Source of the DNA: Clostridia bacterium
GTDB lineage: Bacteria; Bacillota; Clostridia; Lachnospirales; Anaerotignaceae
DNA: 64,000 nt
Direction of reading: 5' to 3'
Assembly (NCBI GenBank): GCA_022651385.1
Contig: JALCQR010000009.1
Span: 62,001 to 126,000, forward strand
Shown in pieces: positions 34,410-43,254 of the stretch. The translations under genes were made by a program, and so were the position numbers. The notes under the pieces are model-generated. The model did no database searches. It had not been told where the DNA came from and saw only the letters and a list, made by a program, of their open reading frames with translations. Numbering within the stretch: position 1 is the first letter of the stretch; every line of letters begins with the position of its first letter.

Positions 34410-35429
34410 ATGAAAAATGCGGCGGGCAGCGTTACAAAAATGTTATCAGCGGTTCTGATATCGGCAGTTCTGGTGGGATGTGGAAATTCCACATACGGAA
34501 GCAGTACATCGGGGGTTACAGAGAAGTATCCGGAGGTTGTGGAACTGAAGAAAGATGATATGAAGCTTACGGTCTGGACTGTGTATTGGGACACACAGCG
34601 AACGGTCCGGAACATCATGACATACAGCGACAAGATTGACGCTGTAAGCACATTTGCCGCGTATTATGATGAGAATGAAAAGCTGTTTATTCCTGATCAG
34701 ACGCTAAAGATTTCCAAAAAACTGAGGAACTACGAAAAGACTGAGAATATTCAGCAATACCTGTCGGTGGTCAATGACAAGCCGGATTCGATGAAGGATA
34801 CATCCATTTTGGAGAACAAGATTCGAACTGCGGAAAAGGCGGAAGAGCACGCAGAGAAAATTGTAAGGATGGCGGTTGAAAACGAGTATGATGGTGTGGA
34901 AATAGATTTTGAGAAGATCAGAAGTGACCTGAATCTTTGGAATAAGTTCATCGTGTTCGAAAAAGATCTGATTACACTGTGTCAGAAAAATGGGATGAAG
35001 CTGCGGATTGTACTGGAGCCATCCACACCGGTTGAAGACTTAAGTTTTCCGGATGGTGTTTCTTATTCTGTCATGTGCTATAACCTGTATGGCATCGGTA
35101 CTAAACCAGGGCCAAAGGCAGATGCAGAGTTTCTGAAAAAAATTGCTGAAAAGTTTGGCGGCTTGCCGGGAATTTCCTATGCACTGGCAAATGGTGGCTT
35201 TGATTTTGACGGAACAGGAACGGCAAAGCAGCTGACGAGCGCAGAAGCTGCGCAGCTGGCGAAAGATAAGAATGTGGTTCCTGTCAGAAATAAAGAAAAC
35301 GGAGCACTGACATTTTCTTATGGTTCGCATACAGTATGGTATGCTGACGAGAAAACACTTGTATTATGGCAGAAAGTGCTGAATGAAGCAGCAGGAAAAG
35401 ATGTGGATATTGATTTGTGGAGAATATGA
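34410..35429 (+). CDS. GH18-like lipoprotein
   Basis: A 339-residue lipoprotein: signal peptide with lipobox LVGC (Cys about 24), then a TIM-barrel domain with the GH18 signature YDGVEIDFEKI (D-x-x-x-D-x-E, about 164-174) and LRIVLEPST and VMCYNLYGIG strands. YaaH/YdhD-like glycosidases of this kind act on GlcNAc polymers or peptidoglycan. In this operon it may trim or release the exopolysaccharide. ATG 34410 was chosen for its GGAGAGAG site. Confidence 0.8.
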   Translation: MKNAAGSVTKMLSAVLISAVLVGCGNSTYGSSTSGVTEKYPEVVELKKDDMKLTVWTVYWDTQRTVRNIMTYSDKIDAVSTFAAYYDENEKLFIPDQTLKISKKLRNYEKTENIQQYLSVVNDKPDSMKDTSILENKIRTAEKAEEHAEKIVRMAVENEYDGVEIDFEKIRSDLNLWNKFIVFEKDLITLCQKNGMKLRIVLEPSTPVEDLSFPDGVSYSVMCYNLYGIGTKPGPKADAEFLKKIAEKFGGLPGISYALANGGFDFDGTGTAKQLTSAEAAQLAKDKNVVPVRNKENGALTFSYGSHTVWYADEKTLVLWQKVLNEAAGKDVDIDLWRI

Positions 35430-35541
35430 ACCCATATAGGAGACAGACAGATGTTGAAATTGGCAATTTTGTTTTAATCCTTCGGATGCATGTCGTTTTC
35501 CAAGGGTGGAGAAAGCTGAAATCAGGCCTCGTATACCATTC

Positions 35542-35744
35542 TTATATTCCTTTAATAAATTTTTCCATTCTTGCCGCACTATCCTGCTTCATATTTTCAG
35601 AAACATGCCCATATACATCTAACGTAAATACAGCTGTATGATGGCAAGATTTTCCTGTACAGTTTTAATATCATCCCTGCTTTTTAAAGCAATAACTGCG
35701 TAAGAGTGACGTAAATCGTGAAATCGTACTTTTGGCAAACCCAT
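35542..35744 (-). pseudogene. Tyrosine integrase C-terminal fragment, frameshifted
   Basis: Minus-strand translation begins GLPKVRFHDLRHSYAVIALK and, after a one-base deletion at the GHH box, continues HHTAVFTLDVYGHVSENMKQ to a stop. The R, H and nucleophilic Y of the tyrosine recombinase fold are therefore present but split. The N-terminal part is missing, replaced by the IS110 fragment. It is a remnant of an integrated element. Confidence 0.88.
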
Positions 35745-35789
35745 TATTTAAATATCAATTTTTTCAGCATAAACGAGTACATTTCATAC

Positions 35790-36296
35790 TTTTTAAACAA
35801 TTTGGAGAGGTTAAATGTATTGATGTTTCAAAAGAGAAAAGTAATGTATTTATTTTAAAGCCTTATGGTGAGATTTTAAGTTCACCTTTTGAGATTCTCC
35901 ATACGGAAAAAGAGATGTCTGAATTGGTAACAATGTTGAAACGGTTTGATGAAGAAGTACGAGTAGTAATGTAAGTTACAGGTGCTTATCACTTGCCGGT
36001 TATTAGTTATCTAAAAGAAAATAATCTTTATGTATCGGTAATTAATCCTTATATCATGAAGGAGTATGATTGTTGGGGAGACAGTATTCACACTATCAAA
36101 GAAGGATTCATAACTACTGCGAAAGATAGGATATGAGACTATGAGGTGTTTGAAGACAAAGGATATTGATGATTCGGTTTATCAATTTATGATTAAGAAA
36201 GAAGTCGAAGGGAAACCCAATAAAGTAGCCAAGGTGGCGGGTTTGAATGAATTTATGCGTATATATTATGCAAGAGTAAAAGAAGTTTACCAGTAA
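35790..36296 (+). pseudogene. IS110-family transposase remnant
   Basis: The N-terminal part reads IDVSKEKSNVFILKPYGEI...RVVM, then a stop replaces the expected Glu (TAA at 35972), and the frame continues TGAYHLPVISYLKENNLYVS to 36136. A separate C-terminal piece (36141-36296) reads VYQFMIKKEVEGK...RIYYARVKEVYQ. The middle with the second catalytic region is lost. Inactive. Confidence 0.82.
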
Positions 36297-36316
36297 AAAG
36301 ATAATTAATAAAAACA

Positions 36317-36340
36317 GACCAGAGTTTACAGCTGGTCTTG
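36317..36340 (+). terminator. Weak terminator-like hairpin after the IS remnant
   Basis: GACCAG and CTGGTC around a nine-base loop, followed by TTG TT. Bases 36341-36579 contain no supported gene. Confidence 0.45.
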
Positions 36341-36579
36341 TTGGCGTTCAAAAAATTATACTAGAAAAAATTTAAAAACTTGCAATAAAAATGTTGACTT
36401 TTGTTAGAAATTTTTAGGCGTATAAAAAACCATTGTTATAATAAATGAGTCCGACTAAACACACAAAACAACAATGGAGTTTATTCAAAGTGGATAAGAA
36501 TAGTATATCAAATAGGAAAAATCTTAAGAGAATTATGTGAAAGAAAATAGAAATAATAGAGGCAGAATGCTGTCCGAAT

Positions 36580-36754
36580 CATATAAATTCCTTAATAACC
36601 TTGATTTCCAGTCCATATTTTTTAGACATTTGATGACATAAACTTACGATGCCGAAAGCGCTCTCCAAATCTGGAAGCAGGCCTTCTATGTCGTAATAAC
36701 GCAGAATTGAAATGGGTAAATTAAACATTGTGATACTCTGCCAATGTAATACAT
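36580..36754 (-). pseudogene. Decayed MerR-family regulator
   Basis: The start MYYIGRVSQ is followed after a one-base loss by MFNLPISILRYYDIEGLLPDLE, the MerR helix-turn-helix and wing. The next part is deleted, and a piece KKYGLEIKVIKEFI from the dimerisation-helix start ends at a stop. It is divergent from the redox operon, whose promoter still has a MerR-type operator. Confidence 0.82.
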
Positions 36755-36785
36755 GAAAAATCTCCTAAAATTCAAAAATAATCTC

Positions 36786-36816
36786 TTGACCTAAAGTTAG
36801 GTTTAGGTTGTAAAAT
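36786..36816 (+). promoter_or_regulatory. MerR-type promoter/operator of the redox operon
   Basis: TTGACC (36786-36791) and TAAAAT (36811-36816) are separated by 19 bases, the long spacer typical of MerR-activated promoters. The spacer holds the dyad ACCTAAA-GTTAGG-TTTAGGT (36789-36808). Confidence 0.85.
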
Positions 36817-36868
36817 AGCATTATTATAGCCAAGACAAAAATTCAAAGTGATTTTAAAGGAGAAATGT

Positions 36869-37411
36869 ATGTCAAAGAAAATTCTAGTGGTCAGTACCAG
36901 TTTAAGAAGTAAAAGCAATTCGGAAGCTCTGGCCGATGCCTTTATCAAAGGTGCGCGGGAGAGCGGCAATTCGGTTGAAAAGATCACTTTAAAGGATAAG
37001 AGAATTGCTTTCTGTACGGGCTGTTTGGCCTGCCAAGAGCTGCAAAAATGTGTGATTGCCGATGATGCGGTGGAAATTGTACGAAAAATGCACGATGCGG
37101 AGACAATTATATTTGCAACGCCGATTTACTATTACGAGATGAGCGGTCAGATGAAGGTCCTGCTGGACCGGTCGAATCCTCTGTATCCTTCGGACTATGC
37201 ATTCCGAGATATCTATTTGCTGACTACAGCCGCAGAGGATGAATCGTATGTGCCGGAAAAGGCAATTAGCGGTTTGAAAGGCTGGATCAACTGCTTTTCG
37301 AACGCATCCTTTGCGGGTTCTGTTTTTGCAGGTGGAGTGAATAATATGGGAGAAATTGAAGGACATGTGGCACTGAGCGAAGCATATGAACTGGGGAAAT
37401 CAATTTTCTGA
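36869..37411 (+). CDS. Flavodoxin-fold NADPH-dependent FMN reductase-like protein
   Basis: A 180-residue flavodoxin-like oxidoreductase. VVSTSLRSKSNSEALADAFIKGA is the FMN phosphate loop, FCTGCLACQ a conserved Cys pair, and ATPIYYYEMSGQMKVLLDRS the second flavin contact. Such iron-sulfur-flavoprotein-like or WrbA-like reductases reduce quinones and electrophiles. First gene behind the MerR-type promoter; ATG 36869 follows AAGGAGAAATGT. Confidence 0.85.
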   Translation: MSKKILVVSTSLRSKSNSEALADAFIKGARESGNSVEKITLKDKRIAFCTGCLACQELQKCVIADDAVEIVRKMHDAETIIFATPIYYYEMSGQMKVLLDRSNPLYPSDYAFRDIYLLTTAAEDESYVPEKAISGLKGWINCFSNASFAGSVFAGGVNNMGEIEGHVALSEAYELGKSIF

Positions 37412-37471
37412 AAAGATTTTTCAAAATCGGGAATGGTTTGATAAATAATCATTATAAAGGAGACTAAAAAT

Positions 37472-38419
37472 ATGAGCGGATACATTTTGGAATTGAGCGA
37501 AAATGTTGCAAGAAAAAGAGCGGTCTACAAAAACCGCTATGGTCTGGATATTGTGGGCGAGCTCTATTACGCAAAGGATCTGGATCTTGGAAAGAAGCAC
37601 GCGGCTCTGGTAGTAGGCGCGCCCTATGGCGGTGTTAAGGAGCAGGGGCCGTGTGTTTATGGAAACGAGCTGGCCCAAATGGGCTTTATCATCCTAACCT
37701 TTGACCAGTCATTCATGGGCGAGTCCGGCGGCTTCCCAAGAAACGTTTCCTCGCCGGATATCTTTGTGGAGAACTTTAGTGCAGCGGTAGACTTTCTTGG
37801 ATTGCAGAGCTTTGTTGACCGGGAGAAGATAGGCGTGATAGGCATTTGCGGTTCCGGCGGATTTGCCCTTTCCGCGGCGCAGTGTGACACTCGCATCAAG
37901 GCTGTCGCCACCCTGAGTATGTATGATATGAGCTTTGCAGGCAGAGGACTCATGGATAAAGAAACCCTGCAGGCTACAAAGGAGCGTCTATCTCAGCAGC
38001 GGTGGGTCGACGCAGAGAATGGGTATCCGGAGTACAATCCTTTCTTTCCCGAGCATCCTATTGATGCGGTGCCCGCCGATATCCCAGAACCGGCTGCAGA
38101 GTGGTTCCGTTTCTACGCATTGAAAAGAGGCCATCATATCCATGCTCTGGGCGGTTTTACCACAACCAGTGATCTGGCGTTTTTAAACTTCCGTCTACTG
38201 GACTTTATTGATGAGATCTCTCCGAGACCAATTCTTTTTGTCGTGGGAGACAGAGCGCATTCCCGGTTCTTCAGTGACAATGCCTATGCCGCCGCTGCTG
38301 AGCCTAAGGAAATGTATGTAGTGAACGATGCGGAGCACATTGATCTGTACGACAGAAGAGATCGGATTCCGTTTGAAAAGCTGCATGATTTCTTTGCCAC
38401 TTACCTGAAAATGTCTTAA
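37472..38419 (+). CDS. Alpha/beta hydrolase (dienelactone hydrolase-like)
   Basis: A 315-residue alpha/beta hydrolase. The nucleophile elbow is GICGSGGFALSAA (about 130-142). In the usual G-x-S-x-G the second motif residue is replaced so that the line reads G-I-C-G-S-G-G, leaving Ser or Cys as nucleophile; a late Asp (VGDRAH) and His (DAEHIDLYD) complete the triad. The family often accompanies flavodoxins and carboxymuconolactone decarboxylase genes in MerR-controlled clusters. Natural substrate unknown. AAAGGAG precedes the start. Confidence 0.8.
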   Translation: MSGYILELSENVARKRAVYKNRYGLDIVGELYYAKDLDLGKKHAALVVGAPYGGVKEQGPCVYGNELAQMGFIILTFDQSFMGESGGFPRNVSSPDIFVENFSAAVDFLGLQSFVDREKIGVIGICGSGGFALSAAQCDTRIKAVATLSMYDMSFAGRGLMDKETLQATKERLSQQRWVDAENGYPEYNPFFPEHPIDAVPADIPEPAAEWFRFYALKRGHHIHALGGFTTTSDLAFLNFRLLDFIDEISPRPILFVVGDRAHSRFFSDNAYAAAAEPKEMYVVNDAEHIDLYDRRDRIPFEKLHDFFATYLKMS

Positions 38420-38834
38420 TTGCAACAAAAACGCAAGAACTCATCTTAAGAGAAGGCGCAGGTTGCCAGCGTTTCTATACAGGTGCAGGCAGATAAAAGG
38501 GTTTTATGTGAACGCGGGGCACTGCTCTGTCAGCTCTAAAATGGCGATATCCTGCACTTCCATATCACAGACCATTTCCCGAAAGGCACTTTTGATGGCT
38601 TCCTGCACCCGTAAATCGTTGCGCCGTTCCAATTCCACAATTGCTGACGCCACCTCCTGAGGATGGTTTAACATCCTTTTTGATGTTGAGGAGAAAACCC
38701 AAAATTAGTGGCATGATGGTGGATGCACACATTAAAAAAGAACATCTGAATTTGGTAAAGACGTTGCTGGAGACGGCACGGTTTACCATTATAAGACAAT
38801 CAAATACTTCAAACGATTGAATGGAGGGATTTTT
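38420..38834. other. Gap with decayed coding sequence
   Basis: No intact gene. On the minus strand a stretch of about 50 codons (38509-38660) reads VASAIVELERRNDLRVQEAI and so on without a clear start, and on the plus strand about 35 codons (38714-38820) read VDAHIKKEHLNLVKTLLETA. Both look like gene ends of unknown families, suggesting deletion within the operon. The next gene has its own GGAGGG. Confidence 0.5.
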
Positions 38835-39605
38835 ATGAATCGGGAAGAACAGAAGAACTACGCAATGCAGCAGATGGGCATTTCAGAAAACAAACTTGCA
38901 GCTGCATTTCCGGAGTTTGAGACGATTAAAAACCGATTTCTCTACGGCGAGGTACGCCAGCATGGCGAACTTACAGTAAAACAGCGAATGCTCATTACAG
39001 TGGCTGTGCTCGTAACCATGGAGGGTGATGATCTGGAAGAGCAGCTGCGTTCCGCATTAAAACAGGACGTTAGCCCAGTGGAGCTACAGGAGGTGTTTCA
39101 TCAGGCGGCTCCCTACATCGGGTTCTCAAAGGCAGAGAAGGGCTTGGCTGTGCTGAAGCGGGTATTTGAGGAAGAAAACATTTCACTTCCTTTGGAGCCG
39201 CAGAGCTCAGTTACCGAGGAAACCCGGCTGGGAAAAGGCATCGCAGCACAGAAATCACTGTTTGGACCCATAATCGATTCCATGCGAGCCAATGCCCCAG
39301 AGGAGCAGAAATTCATGCAGGATTATCTGTCGGCTTACTGCTTTGGAGATACTTACACCAGAAGCGGACTTGACCTGAAAACACGTGAGCTTCTGACTTT
39401 TGTATGCATCATTTCTCTGGGCGGCTGTGACAGTCAGGCGAAGTCCCACGTCATGGGAAACCTGGTGGCCGGGAATAGCCCAACCCTGTTACTGGCGGCG
39501 GCTGCCCAGTGCCTACCTTATATTGGTTTTCCCAGAACGCTGAATGCAATTTCAGCAATTAATGAAACCTTGAAGATGCAGGAACAGATGAAAAATCAAA
39601 AGTAA
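38835..39605 (+). CDS. Carboxymuconolactone decarboxylase family protein (two CMD domains)
   Basis: A 256-residue protein with two CMD/AhpD-like helical domains (about 30-115 and 155-245). The second has LDLKTRELLTFVCIISLGGCDSQAKSH, with one cysteine and the His of the family; the usual CxxC is reduced to one Cys. Double CMD proteins in such clusters probably act as peroxide or electrophile reductases; function here is unproven. GGAGGG lies six bases before ATG 38835. Confidence 0.85.
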   Translation: MNREEQKNYAMQQMGISENKLAAAFPEFETIKNRFLYGEVRQHGELTVKQRMLITVAVLVTMEGDDLEEQLRSALKQDVSPVELQEVFHQAAPYIGFSKAEKGLAVLKRVFEEENISLPLEPQSSVTEETRLGKGIAAQKSLFGPIIDSMRANAPEEQKFMQDYLSAYCFGDTYTRSGLDLKTRELLTFVCIISLGGCDSQAKSHVMGNLVAGNSPTLLLAAAAQCLPYIGFPRTLNAISAINETLKMQEQMKNQK

Positions 39606-39619
39606 AGGAGAAAACAACA

Positions 39620-40054
39620 ATGAAAATCATGAATAAAGAAGAATTTGAGAAGCTCAACACTTTCGGAACCGGTGTGCCCAACACCATGTTTGCCAAGTAT
39701 TTTATCGGCAACTCTTTCCTGAATCCGCTGACCAAGCCGGGTGAGGCCCCAATTTTCATGGCTAATGTGACCTTTGAACCGGGCTGCCGCAACAACTGGC
39801 ATATTCATCATGCAGACAAAGGTGGCGGCCAGATCCTTATTTGTACAGCCGGCGAGGGCTGGTATCAAGCAGAGGGCACGGAGCCTGTTGAACTGACTCC
39901 TGGCAAAGTCATAGTAATTCCTACTGGTGTAAAACATTGGCATGGAGCTAAGGCGGACAGTTGGTTCAGCCATATCTCCGTAGAAGTGCCGGGTGAGAAT
40001 TGCAGTAATGAATGGTTGGAACCCGTCACAGACGAGATTTACGGCAAGCTGTAA
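39620..40054 (+). CDS. Cupin-domain protein
   Basis: A 144-residue single cupin. The metal ligands are visible in the two motifs: NWHIHHADKGGGQ (cupin 1) and PTGVKHWHGAK (cupin 2). It starts 15 bases after the CMD gene with AAAGGAG, and the CMD-cupin pair is very common in Firmicutes. Role probably in detoxification of small electrophiles; substrate unknown. Confidence 0.88.
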   Translation: MKIMNKEEFEKLNTFGTGVPNTMFAKYFIGNSFLNPLTKPGEAPIFMANVTFEPGCRNNWHIHHADKGGGQILICTAGEGWYQAEGTEPVELTPGKVIVIPTGVKHWHGAKADSWFSHISVEVPGENCSNEWLEPVTDEIYGKL

Positions 40055-40130
40055 ATCTCTATGACCGGCCTTTCTTATAGCACGTTGCGCCGATTAAAGG
40101 CTATGGTCAGGTCAGAGAGGAAATACATTA

Positions 40131-40985
40131 ATGAAAACACAGATTACCAGTAGACAATATGACGAAGAACGCGCACTTTATCACTTGCAGCACACCGATA
40201 TTAAACACTGCAATTTTGCGGGACCGGCAGATGGAGAATCCGTATTGAAGGAAGCAATAGATATTACTGTGGAGGATTGCAGCTTTTCCCTGCGCTATCC
40301 CATGTGGCATGTCAAAGGCTTTACCCTTTCCGCTTCTGCCCTGGATGAACTGACCCGGGCGGCGCTATGGTATGGGGAGGACGGAAGCATTACTGACTGT
40401 ACCCTTGGCGGTGTCAAAGCAGTACGCGAATGTACCAACATTCGGCTGTCCCATTGCCGTATTACATCAAATGAGTTTGGCTGGAAATCGGACGGCATTG
40501 TGATGGAGGATTCTGAAATTGTGTCGGAGTATTTATTCCTTGACAGCAAAAATGTTCAGTTGAACCATGTGAAGATGAGGGGAAAGTATTCCTTTCAGTA
40601 CATTGAGCATCTGGAAATTACAGACTGTGAGTTGGATACTAAGGATGCGTTCTGGCACAGCAAAAATGCCACAGTGCAAAACAGCATTTTAAAAGGCGAA
40701 TACCTTGGCTGGTTTTCCGACGGGCTGACGCTGATTAACTGCAAGATTATCGGGACCCAGCCGCTGTGCTATTGTAAGAATCTGAAGTTGATCGGCTGTA
40801 CCATGGAAGATGCCGATTTGTCTTTTGAATATTCCGACGTGGAAGCAGAGATTAACGGAAATGTTGTTTCCATTAAAAATCCGAAATCCGGTTCCATTAC
40901 CGTAGACAGCGTTGGAAAAATTATCCTGGAGTCACCTGCCATGGAATGCACCGGACAGGTTGTCATCCGGAAATACATAGAATAA
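40131..40985 (+). CDS. DUF3737 family protein (right-handed beta-helix)
   Basis: A 284-residue protein made of short repeats such as CNFAGPADGESV, CTLGGVKAVREC, CELDTKDAFWHSKNATV and CKIIGTQPLCYCKNLKLIGC, i.e. one coil of a beta-helix about every 20-22 residues. Sequence and genomic setting match DUF3737. Its job is unknown; it is regularly found in this MerR/flavodoxin/CMD cluster. Confidence 0.85.
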   Translation: MKTQITSRQYDEERALYHLQHTDIKHCNFAGPADGESVLKEAIDITVEDCSFSLRYPMWHVKGFTLSASALDELTRAALWYGEDGSITDCTLGGVKAVRECTNIRLSHCRITSNEFGWKSDGIVMEDSEIVSEYLFLDSKNVQLNHVKMRGKYSFQYIEHLEITDCELDTKDAFWHSKNATVQNSILKGEYLGWFSDGLTLINCKIIGTQPLCYCKNLKLIGCTMEDADLSFEYSDVEAEINGNVVSIKNPKSGSITVDSVGKIILESPAMECTGQVVIRKYIE

Positions 40986-41066
40986 TAAAAAAAGAAAGCG
41001 GTAGCAGTTTAAGAACATGCTGGTATCAGATTGTAGATATTGATTCAGCTATAAGGAGCGTCTTAT

Positions 41067-41582
41067 ATGAATATTTTAATATTAAACGGAAGTCCAAGAG
41101 CAAACGGCAACACTGTTGCTATGATAGATGCTTTTGCAAATGGCGCAAAAGCAAACGGACACCAGATTAAAGTTTTCAATGTCTGTCAAAAGAAAATTTC
41201 TGGGTGTCTTGGCTGTGAATATTGCCATACAAAAGGAAATGGGAAGTGCATACAGCAGGATGATATGCAGGAGCTTTATTCGCTGCTTACAGAGGCGGAA
41301 ATGCTTGTGATTGCTTCTCCGATCTACTATTTCGGCTTAACCGGCCAACTTCAATGTGCTATTCATCGTACTTACGCAGTTGGCATCCCGAGTAGGCTAA
41401 AAAAGGCTGCGCTTATTTTGAGTTCCGGCTCCGACGATGTCTATGAAGGGGCAATCTATGAGTACAAACAAATTGTCGAATATATGAAACTGGAGGATTT
41501 GGGAATCTGCACGGCCCATGGCTGCGAAAACAAATCAGAGAAAAAATTGGCAGAACTGAGGGCTTGGGGGCAGAAAATTTAA
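41067..41582 (+). CDS. Flavodoxin family protein / NADPH-dependent FMN reductase
   Basis: A 171-residue flavodoxin-fold protein: ILNGSPRANGNTVAMIDAFANGA (FMN phosphate loop), the pair in CLGCEYCHTKGNGKC (possible Fe-S or redox cysteines) and ASPIYYFGLTGQLQC. It is a second paralogue in the operon, distinct from the gene at 36869. ATAAGGAG precedes the ATG. Confidence 0.88.
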   Translation: MNILILNGSPRANGNTVAMIDAFANGAKANGHQIKVFNVCQKKISGCLGCEYCHTKGNGKCIQQDDMQELYSLLTEAEMLVIASPIYYFGLTGQLQCAIHRTYAVGIPSRLKKAALILSSGSDDVYEGAIYEYKQIVEYMKLEDLGICTAHGCENKSEKKLAELRAWGQKI

Positions 41583-41603
41583 TTACAGAAGGGTACAGGA
41601 TTT

Positions 41604-42164
41604 ATGAGATTTTATCAAAGGATGATTGTGTTATTGACGATCTTTATTGTTCTCTTTTCTTTGACGGGCTGTTCCTCCGGGAGTAAGCAGAATTTAAATA
41701 AAAATCCATCAATTTCAAATATAGAACAGGCACAGCCGGAAAATCAGCCAGCGCCTAGTATTGAGAACACGAAAGCTACAAGCAGTGATGTGGAGGACAA
41801 CATGAAAAATCAAATTACACTTACCATCAACGACACAGTTTTGACTGCAACCTTGGCAGATAATTCTTCAGCAGAAGCGCTGAAAGAACTGTTGGCTGAA
41901 GGCCCTCTGACTATTGCCATGCAGGATTACGGCAGTATGGAAAAAGTAGGCCCAATAGGGACGGATTTGCCCACCAACAATGAGCAGATTACTACCGAGG
42001 CCGGGGACCTAATCTTGTATATGGGAAACGCCTTCGTAATTTACTATGCACCAAACTCATGGAATTTTACCCGGCTGGGGAAAATCAATGATGTATCAGC
42101 GGAGAAGTTAAGAAAAATCCTTGGCAGCGGCGATGTAGATGTGACACTGGAATTGGTAAAATAA
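41604..42164 (+). CDS. Cyclophilin-like lipoprotein
   Basis: A 186-residue protein with a signal peptide and lipobox LTGC (Cys about 23), a 45-residue Ser/Pro/Glu-rich linker, and a C-terminal beta-barrel domain (about 70-185: ITLTINDTVLTATLADNSSAEAL, AMQDYGSMEKVGPIGTDLP, GDLILYMGNAFVIYYAPNSW) of the cyclophilin-like family. Peptidyl-prolyl activity is not expected for this family. It ends the operon; the terminator follows at once. Confidence 0.88.
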   Translation: MRFYQRMIVLLTIFIVLFSLTGCSSGSKQNLNKNPSISNIEQAQPENQPAPSIENTKATSSDVEDNMKNQITLTINDTVLTATLADNSSAEALKELLAEGPLTIAMQDYGSMEKVGPIGTDLPTNNEQITTEAGDLILYMGNAFVIYYAPNSWNFTRLGKINDVSAEKLRKILGSGDVDVTLELVK

Positions 42165-42194
42165 TAAGAACAGTAACTTAAAGAAAACGGAATG

Positions 42195-42235
42195 TCCGGA
42201 GCAATCTTCAGCAGATACTCCGGATATTTTTTATT
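42195..42235 (+). terminator. Terminator of the redox operon
   Basis: TCCGGAG and CTCCGGA around a 16-base loop, then TATTTTTTATTTT. Confidence 0.82.
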
Positions 42236-42407
42236 TTCTATGATACCATAATGTTTAAATTCCTTCAATTTTCTGAATCAGTAAGCCTATTATTGTGGAA
42301 AATATCTATAGACGCAGAAAGACGACGTTGACTTTGAGACAACACCCTTTCATGTGGTAATTACTGTATTTCAAAAAACTTGCGGATTTCGTGCTTGTAA
42401 TTAACAA

Positions 42408-42461
42408 TTCTCAAACAAAACACAAACAGATATTAAATATGGGCAGAATATATTCTATAAT
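42408..42461 (+). promoter_or_regulatory. Two-component operon promoter with heptamer repeats
   Basis: TCAAACA (42411-42417) and ACAAACA (42422-42428) repeat with an 11-base period. A TATAAT (42456-42461) lies 27 bases further on without a good -35. This is the layout of an OmpR-family activator site. Similar repeats occur at 45686-45703 and 45896-45913. Confidence 0.7.
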
Positions 42462-42582
42462 AAAAGAGGGCAGTTTTGATTTTGTCTATGACTTCATATA
42501 GAAAAGCGTCCGAGATGCACGACATACGTTAACGAGGTAGCCATAAATAAGAAACGATAGAGAAAAAACAGGAGGAATCTTT

Positions 42583-43254
42583 ATGATTAATATATTAGTA
42601 GTTGAAGACGACGCGAAGTTGAATCAAATCGTCTGCACTTATCTGAATGACAGTGGCTACAAGGCCAAGGGCTGCCTGAATGCGAAGGATGCCTATGACC
42701 TGATGTATAACAGCCTATATGACCTCATCATCTCGGACATAATGATGCCGGGAATCGACGGTTTTGAATTTGCCGGGACCGTTCGTGAGCTTAATAAAAC
42801 CATCCCCATTCTGTTCATGACCGCGAAGGATGATATTGTTTCCAAGCAGAAGGGCTTTCAACTGGGCATTGATGATTACATGGTCAAACCCATCAATCTG
42901 GATGAGTTGGTTATGCGGGTGGGCGCTTTGCTGCGCCGGGCCAACATCATGGCGGAGAGGAAGCTGAATGTGGGCAACTTTTCAATGGATGCTGACGCCA
43001 TGACCGCTACCATCAACGATGAGGACATTCCTTTGACTTTGCGGGAGTTCAACATCCTCTACAAGCTGCTGTCCTATCCCAAAAAGACATTCACCCGTTC
43101 CCAACTGATGGATGAGTTTTGGGGCGTGGACAGCGACACCAGCCTGCGGGCGGTGGATGTCTATGTGACAAAACTGCGTGACAAGCTCTCTGCCTGTGAT
43201 GGCTTTCAAATCGTAACTGTACGGGGACTTGGTTATAAGGCGGTACTGATATGA
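42583..43254 (+). CDS. OmpR-family response regulator
   Basis: A 223-residue regulator. The receiver domain (1-120) has VVEDDAKL, the phosphorylated Asp in LIISDIMMPGIDGF, T in FMTAKDD and the conserved K in DYMVKPI. The winged-helix effector (about 128-222) includes LTLREFNILYKLL and RAVDVYVTKLRDKL...VRGLGYKAV. AGGAGG lies seven bases before the ATG. Its stop overlaps the kinase start by four bases (ATGA). Likely autoregulated through the upstream heptamer repeats. Confidence 0.95.
   Translation: MINILVVEDDAKLNQIVCTYLNDSGYKAKGCLNAKDAYDLMYNSLYDLIISDIMMPGIDGFEFAGTVRELNKTIPILFMTAKDDIVSKQKGFQLGIDDYMVKPINLDELVMRVGALLRRANIMAERKLNVGNFSMDADAMTATINDEDIPLTLREFNILYKLLSYPKKTFTRSQLMDEFWGVDSDTSLRAVDVYVTKLRDKLSACDGFQIVTVRGLGYKAVLI

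Noticed and set aside
35732-35974. 80-codon plus-strand frame as a stand-alone gene
   Set aside because: Its sequence is the N-terminal part of an IS110 transposase interrupted by a stop; treated as part of a pseudogene.
38463-38660. 65-codon plus-strand frame
   Set aside because: No ribosome site; the opposite strand gives a more protein-like fragment, so the region is decayed rather than coding.
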